From: Flemingiibacterium sp045534235
GTDB taxonomy: Bacteria > Bacillota > Clostridia > Oscillospirales > CAG-272
Direction: 5' to 3'
Length of the DNA stretch: 8,528 nt
NCBI GenBank assembly: GCA_045534235.1
Contig: JAZSJI010000202.1
Location: 1 to 8,528, forward strand
Every line of letters starts with the position of its first letter. Position 1 is the first letter of the stretch. Of this stretch, positions 6,269 to 8,528 are shown piece by piece. The notes under the pieces were generated by a model that saw nothing but the letters and a program-made list of their open reading frames with translations, ran no database searches and was not told the origin of the DNA. A program made the translations under genes and the position numbers.

Positions 6269-6305
6269 TCGGTATGCAAGACTACCCCACTATGCTTACC
6301 AGTAT

Positions 6306-6334
6306 ATTATACACCATAATTCGCTAAAAGTCCA
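6306..6334 (-). promoter_or_regulatory. Sigma-A-like promoter of the hyd operon
   Basis: On the minus strand a perfect -10 TATAAT (6311-6306) is preceded, after 17 bases, by TGGACT (6334-6329), which matches TTGACA at four of six positions. Transcription would start near 6299, giving an untranslated leader of about 110 bases that contains the Rex-type operator. A/T-rich DNA just upstream (6341-6360) could act as an UP element. Confidence 0.65.
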
Positions 6335-6341
6335 TAGTTTT

Positions 6342-6357
6342 CTAAAATATTTTTTAG
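6342..6357. repeat. A/T-rich inverted repeat upstream of the hyd promoter
   Basis: CTAAAA and TTTTAG are separated by four bases, immediately upstream of the putative -35. It may be a UP-like element or a protein site, or chance in A/T-rich DNA. Confidence 0.3.
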
Positions 6358-6365
6358 TTTTTAGG

Positions 6366-6378
6366 CGTAAATTTTACG
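6366..6378. repeat. 13-bp palindrome upstream of the hyd promoter
   Basis: CGTAAATTTTACG is a perfect palindrome around a central T, about 30 bases upstream of the -35, a position typical of activator sites. It does not match the Rex consensus. A second short palindrome, GCATATGC, follows at 6387-6394. No regulator can be named. Confidence 0.4.
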
Positions 6379-6454
6379 GAATTTTTGCATATGCTTTTTT
6401 ATATGTTTAGTTTGGTGAGAAAATTACAGTTTGGAATGGCAGAAATAGTATTTC

Positions 6455-6485
6455 CGCCTATGGTATCGTGCGTACACTATAGGCG
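6455..6485. other. Stem-loop in the intergenic region
   Basis: CGCCTAT (6455-6461) pairs perfectly with ATAGGCG (6479-6485). A G-T pair and two more pairs extend the stem to about ten, with an 11-base loop. There is no T tract on either side, so it is not a classic terminator. It sits between the topoisomerase terminator and the hyd promoter; its role is unknown. Confidence 0.4.
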
Positions 6486-6497
6486 TATGGGGTTAAT

Positions 6498-6526
6498 CAA
6501 AAACCGCCCCACAGGCGTGGAGCGGT
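6498..6526 (-). terminator. Intrinsic terminator after the topoisomerase gene
   Basis: On the minus strand, ACCGCTCCAC (6526-6517), a four-base loop and GTGGGGCGGT (6512-6503) form a ten-pair stem with one G-U wobble. A run of five T (6503-6499) follows. It begins nine bases after the TAA stop at 6535, as expected for a rho-independent terminator, and insulates the hyd operon from read-through. Confidence 0.88.
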
Positions 6527-6534
6527 CTGTTTTA

Positions 6535-8528
6535 TTAAGTTTCACTCGTATAATACTCGTTGCCGTGGAGAGTGATGTACTCTTTACGAGCCTCGAGATC
6601 GTCGCCGAGAAGAGTTTCGAAGATACGCGCGGTTTCCTCCGCGTCAGCTTCGTTGACCTTTATAAGGCGGCGCGACTCGGGATTCATCGTCGTCTGCCAC
6701 ATCATATCGGGATCATTTTCGCCAAGTCCCTTCGAGCGCTGTATCGTATACTTCGACGTGCCAAGTTCCTTGATTATATCCTGCTTTTCCTGCTCGTTGT
6801 ACGCAAACTGTATCTTGTCCTTACAGGTTATCTCAAACAGCGGCGACTCGGCGATATATACCTTGCCCTTCGATATAAGCGTCGGGAGCAGGCGGGAGAA
6901 CATCGTCAGAATAAGCGTGCGGATCTGATAGCCGTCCTCGTCGGCATCGGTACATATGATTATCTTCGACCAACGTAGCGAATCGTAGTCAAACGACGCA
7001 ATGTCGCCCTTGACCTTGCCCTTTATCTCAACTCCGCAGCCGATGACCTTGAGAAGATTGAGTATTACCTCACTCTTGAAAATCTTGTCGTAGCCGCTTT
7101 TTAAGCAGTTGAGCGTCTTACCGCGCACCGCGATGATAGCCTGAAATTCCGCCGCACGGGAGAGTCGGCAGGACGTGAGCGCGGAGTCACCCTCAACGAT
7201 GTAAAGTTCGCGTCGTTCGGGGTCTTTACTGCGGCAGCCGATGAACTTGTCCACGCGGTTGGCAATGTCGATCTTACCCGTAAGCTGCTTTTTGACGTCA
7301 AGACGTATGGTTTCCGCCTTTTCGCGCGAACGCTTGTTGATAAGCACCTGATTTGCCATACGCTCGGCCTCGGTGGGATTTTCCGCAAAGTATATCTCAA
7401 GGCTGCGCTTTAAGAAATCCGTCATTGCCTCTGCGATGAAGGTGTTGGTTATCGCTTTTTTTGTCTGGTTAGCGTAAGACGTCTGCGTTGAGAAGCTACT
7501 CGACACGAGCACGAGGCAGTCCTTGATGTCGTCGTACGCTATTTTGCTCTCGTTTTTGGTATACTTGCTCTGCGCCTTCAGATACTTGTCCACGGCGAAA
7601 ACGAACGCGGTGCGTACCGCCTTGTCGGGAGATCCGCCGTGCTCGAGGAAGCTCGAGTTGTGGTAGTATTCGATGACATTGGTGGTGTTGGATACGCAGA
7701 AAGCAACGTCTGCTTTCAGCTTGTAGTCCTTCATATCCTCGCGATCACGTCCAGAGGTTTCGAGATGCCACAAAACGGGCGCGGTGAGCGAGGTCTGCCC
7801 TGCAAGCTCTGCTACGTAATCGGTAATACCGTTTTCGTAGTAGAACACCATCTCGTCAAACTCGCCCTCGGCGGTTTCGTACTCGAGCACGAAGCGCACC
7901 TTCGGGTTGACTATCGCCTGCTTTTTCATCGTTTCGACGAAAAATTCGCGCGAGATATTTATGTCCGTGAATACCTCAAGGTCGGGCAGCCAGCGCACGA
8001 CAGTGCCCGTACGGCGCGTCTTTTTGTCAAGCGGCTCGACGATAAGCTCGGTCACGGGATAGCCCTTCTTGAAGCTTATCCTGCTGACACTCTCGCCGTT
8101 ATAGGAAGCAACCTCCATATACTCGGACGAGTACTGCGTGGAGCACGCGCCAAGGCCGTTAAGACCGAGCGAATACTCGTAAGCCGCGTCTCCGGAGTTG
8201 TTGTCATACTTACCGCCTGCATACATTTCGCAGTATACAAGCTCCCAGTTGTATTTGCCCTCCGCCTCGTTCCAGCCGAGCGGCACACCGCGTCCGCGGT
8301 CGTCAACCTCGATAGAGTGGTCGGCGAACGCCTTTACGCGTATTTCGTTACCATAGCCCTCACGCGCCTCGTCGACTGCGTTTGAGAGTATTTCAAAAAA
8401 GGAGTGCTCACAGCCCTCAAGTCCGTCCGAGCCGAAAATTACCGCGGGACGCTTACGCACGCGGTCCGCGCCCTTGAGCGCGCGAATGCTCTGGTCGTTG
8501 TAGTGCTGTGGAGTAGCCTTTTTATTTG
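6535..8528 (-). CDS. Divergent type IIA DNA topoisomerase B subunit (GyrB/ParE family), 5'-partial
   Basis: This is the ATPase/TOPRIM subunit of a gyrase- or topoisomerase IV-like enzyme, which changes DNA topology by double-strand passage with an A subunit not seen here. The frame is open to the window edge. The residues before the GTG at 8460 read YNDQSIRALKGADRV, the normal family N-terminus, so the true start is outside. Counting from that GTG as residue 1, the ATP-site residues are Glu23, Asn27 and Asp30 (FEILSNAVDEA), followed by DRGRGVP (54-60) and the lid GLNGLGA (99-105). The QTK loop is at 332-334. The TOPRIM domain has EGDSA (423-427) and DADEDG (505-510), then SKGLGE (576-581) near the end. 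The usual EGDSAGGSAK has become EGDSALTSCR, while the metal ligands remain. There is no Gram-negative-type insertion. GyrB versus ParE cannot be settled, and it may be an extra clostridial paralogue. Confidence 0.93.
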   Translation of the reverse strand, partial: NKKATPQHYNDQSIRALKGADRVRKRPAVIFGSDGLEGCEHSFFEILSNAVDEAREGYGNEIRVKAFADHSIEVDDRGRGVPLGWNEAEGKYNWELVYCEMYAGGKYDNNSGDAAYEYSLGLNGLGACSTQYSSEYMEVASYNGESVSRISFKKGYPVTELIVEPLDKKTRRTGTVVRWLPDLEVFTDINISREFFVETMKKQAIVNPKVRFVLEYETAEGEFDEMVFYYENGITDYVAELAGQTSLTAPVLWHLETSGRDREDMKDYKLKADVAFCVSNTTNVIEYYHNSSFLEHGGSPDKAVRTAFVFAVDKYLKAQSKYTKNESKIAYDDIKDCLVLVSSSFSTQTSYANQTKKAITNTFIAEAMTDFLKRSLEIYFAENPTEAERMANQVLINKRSREKAETIRLDVKKQLTGKIDIANRVDKFIGCRSKDPERRELYIVEGDSALTSCRLSRAAEFQAIIAVRGKTLNCLKSGYDKIFKSEVILNLLKVIGCGVEIKGKVKGDIASFDYDSLRWSKIIICTDADEDGYQIRTLILTMFSRLLPTLISKGKVYIAESPLFEITCKDKIQFAYNEQEKQDIIKELGTSKYTIQRSKGLGENDPDMMWQTTMNPESRRLIKVNEADAEETARIFETLLGDDLEARKEYITLHGNEYYTSET

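Noticed and set aside
6189..6978. Plus-strand frames in and beyond the intergenic region, as possible small genes.
   Set aside because: They run across the terminator and deep into the antisense of the topoisomerase gene, have no clear ribosome site, and the translations are low-complexity or unfamiliar.
7639..8385. Plus-strand open frame of 248 codons opposite the topoisomerase gene.
   Set aside because: It is antisense to a well-supported GyrB/ParE-family gene, has no good ribosome site that I can see, and shows no recognisable motifs.
8458..8460. GTG at 8460 as the start of the topoisomerase gene.
   Set aside because: The codons upstream stay in frame to the window edge and encode the family's normal N-terminal motif, so the gene starts outside the window.
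1..8528. CRISPR arrays, tRNA or rRNA genes, insertion sequences and prophage genes.
   Set aside because: I looked for regular repeats, cloverleaf-like segments, transposase motifs and terminal inverted repeats and found none; the window is almost fully coding with housekeeping-type genes.

Overview
The window reads like a chromosomal segment of an anaerobic, fermentative Firmicute of the class Clostridia, possibly a gut lineage. The evidence is the gene family content, strong AGGAGG-type ribosome binding sites, tightly packed and overlapping genes, and a Rex-type operator. No 16S or other taxonomic marker is present, so the lineage is an inference. All genes lie on the minus strand and are read from high to low coordinates.

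Region 8528-6535 holds the 3' (C-terminal) majority of a divergent type IIA topoisomerase B subunit (GyrB/ParE family). Its start is beyond the window edge, and an intrinsic terminator (6526-6498) follows it directly. Region 6534-6189 is the only sizeable non-coding stretch. It carries that terminator, a stem-loop, A/T-rich palindromes, a good sigma-A-like promoter (6334-6306) and, downstream of the promoter, a near-consensus Rex operator (6268-6251).

Region 6188-1 is one operon-like array of nine genes: hydC (NuoE-like), a DRTGG-domain protein, an RsbW-like ATPase, an H-cluster-domain Fe-S protein, a second DRTGG protein, a PHP-domain phosphoesterase, a second GHKL ATPase, a thioredoxin-fold [2Fe-2S] ferredoxin, and hydB (NuoF-like). 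HydB runs off the left edge. The catalytic [FeFe]-hydrogenase HydA would be expected next but is not in view.

HydB and HydC are the NAD(H)/flavin and [2Fe-2S] subunits of an electron-bifurcating, NADH- and ferredoxin-linked [FeFe] hydrogenase. Between them sits a block of apparent sensing and signalling genes. The H-cluster protein keeps four cluster-ligand cysteines but lacks the proton-transfer cysteine and glutamate of catalytic hydrogenases, so it is probably a sensor. Two GHKL ATPases without phosphotransfer domains, two DRTGG proteins and a metal-dependent PHP protein surround it. A reasonable model is a hydrogen- or redox-sensing module that tunes the hydrogenase, with transcription also gated by NADH/NAD+ through Rex. 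The biochemical roles of the accessory proteins are unknown to me.

The most unexpected detail is an in-frame TAG (184-182) in hydB, where a conserved tyrosine is expected. The reading frame and family similarity continue after it to the window edge. It may be a sequencing error, a recent nonsense mutation or, least likely, recoding.
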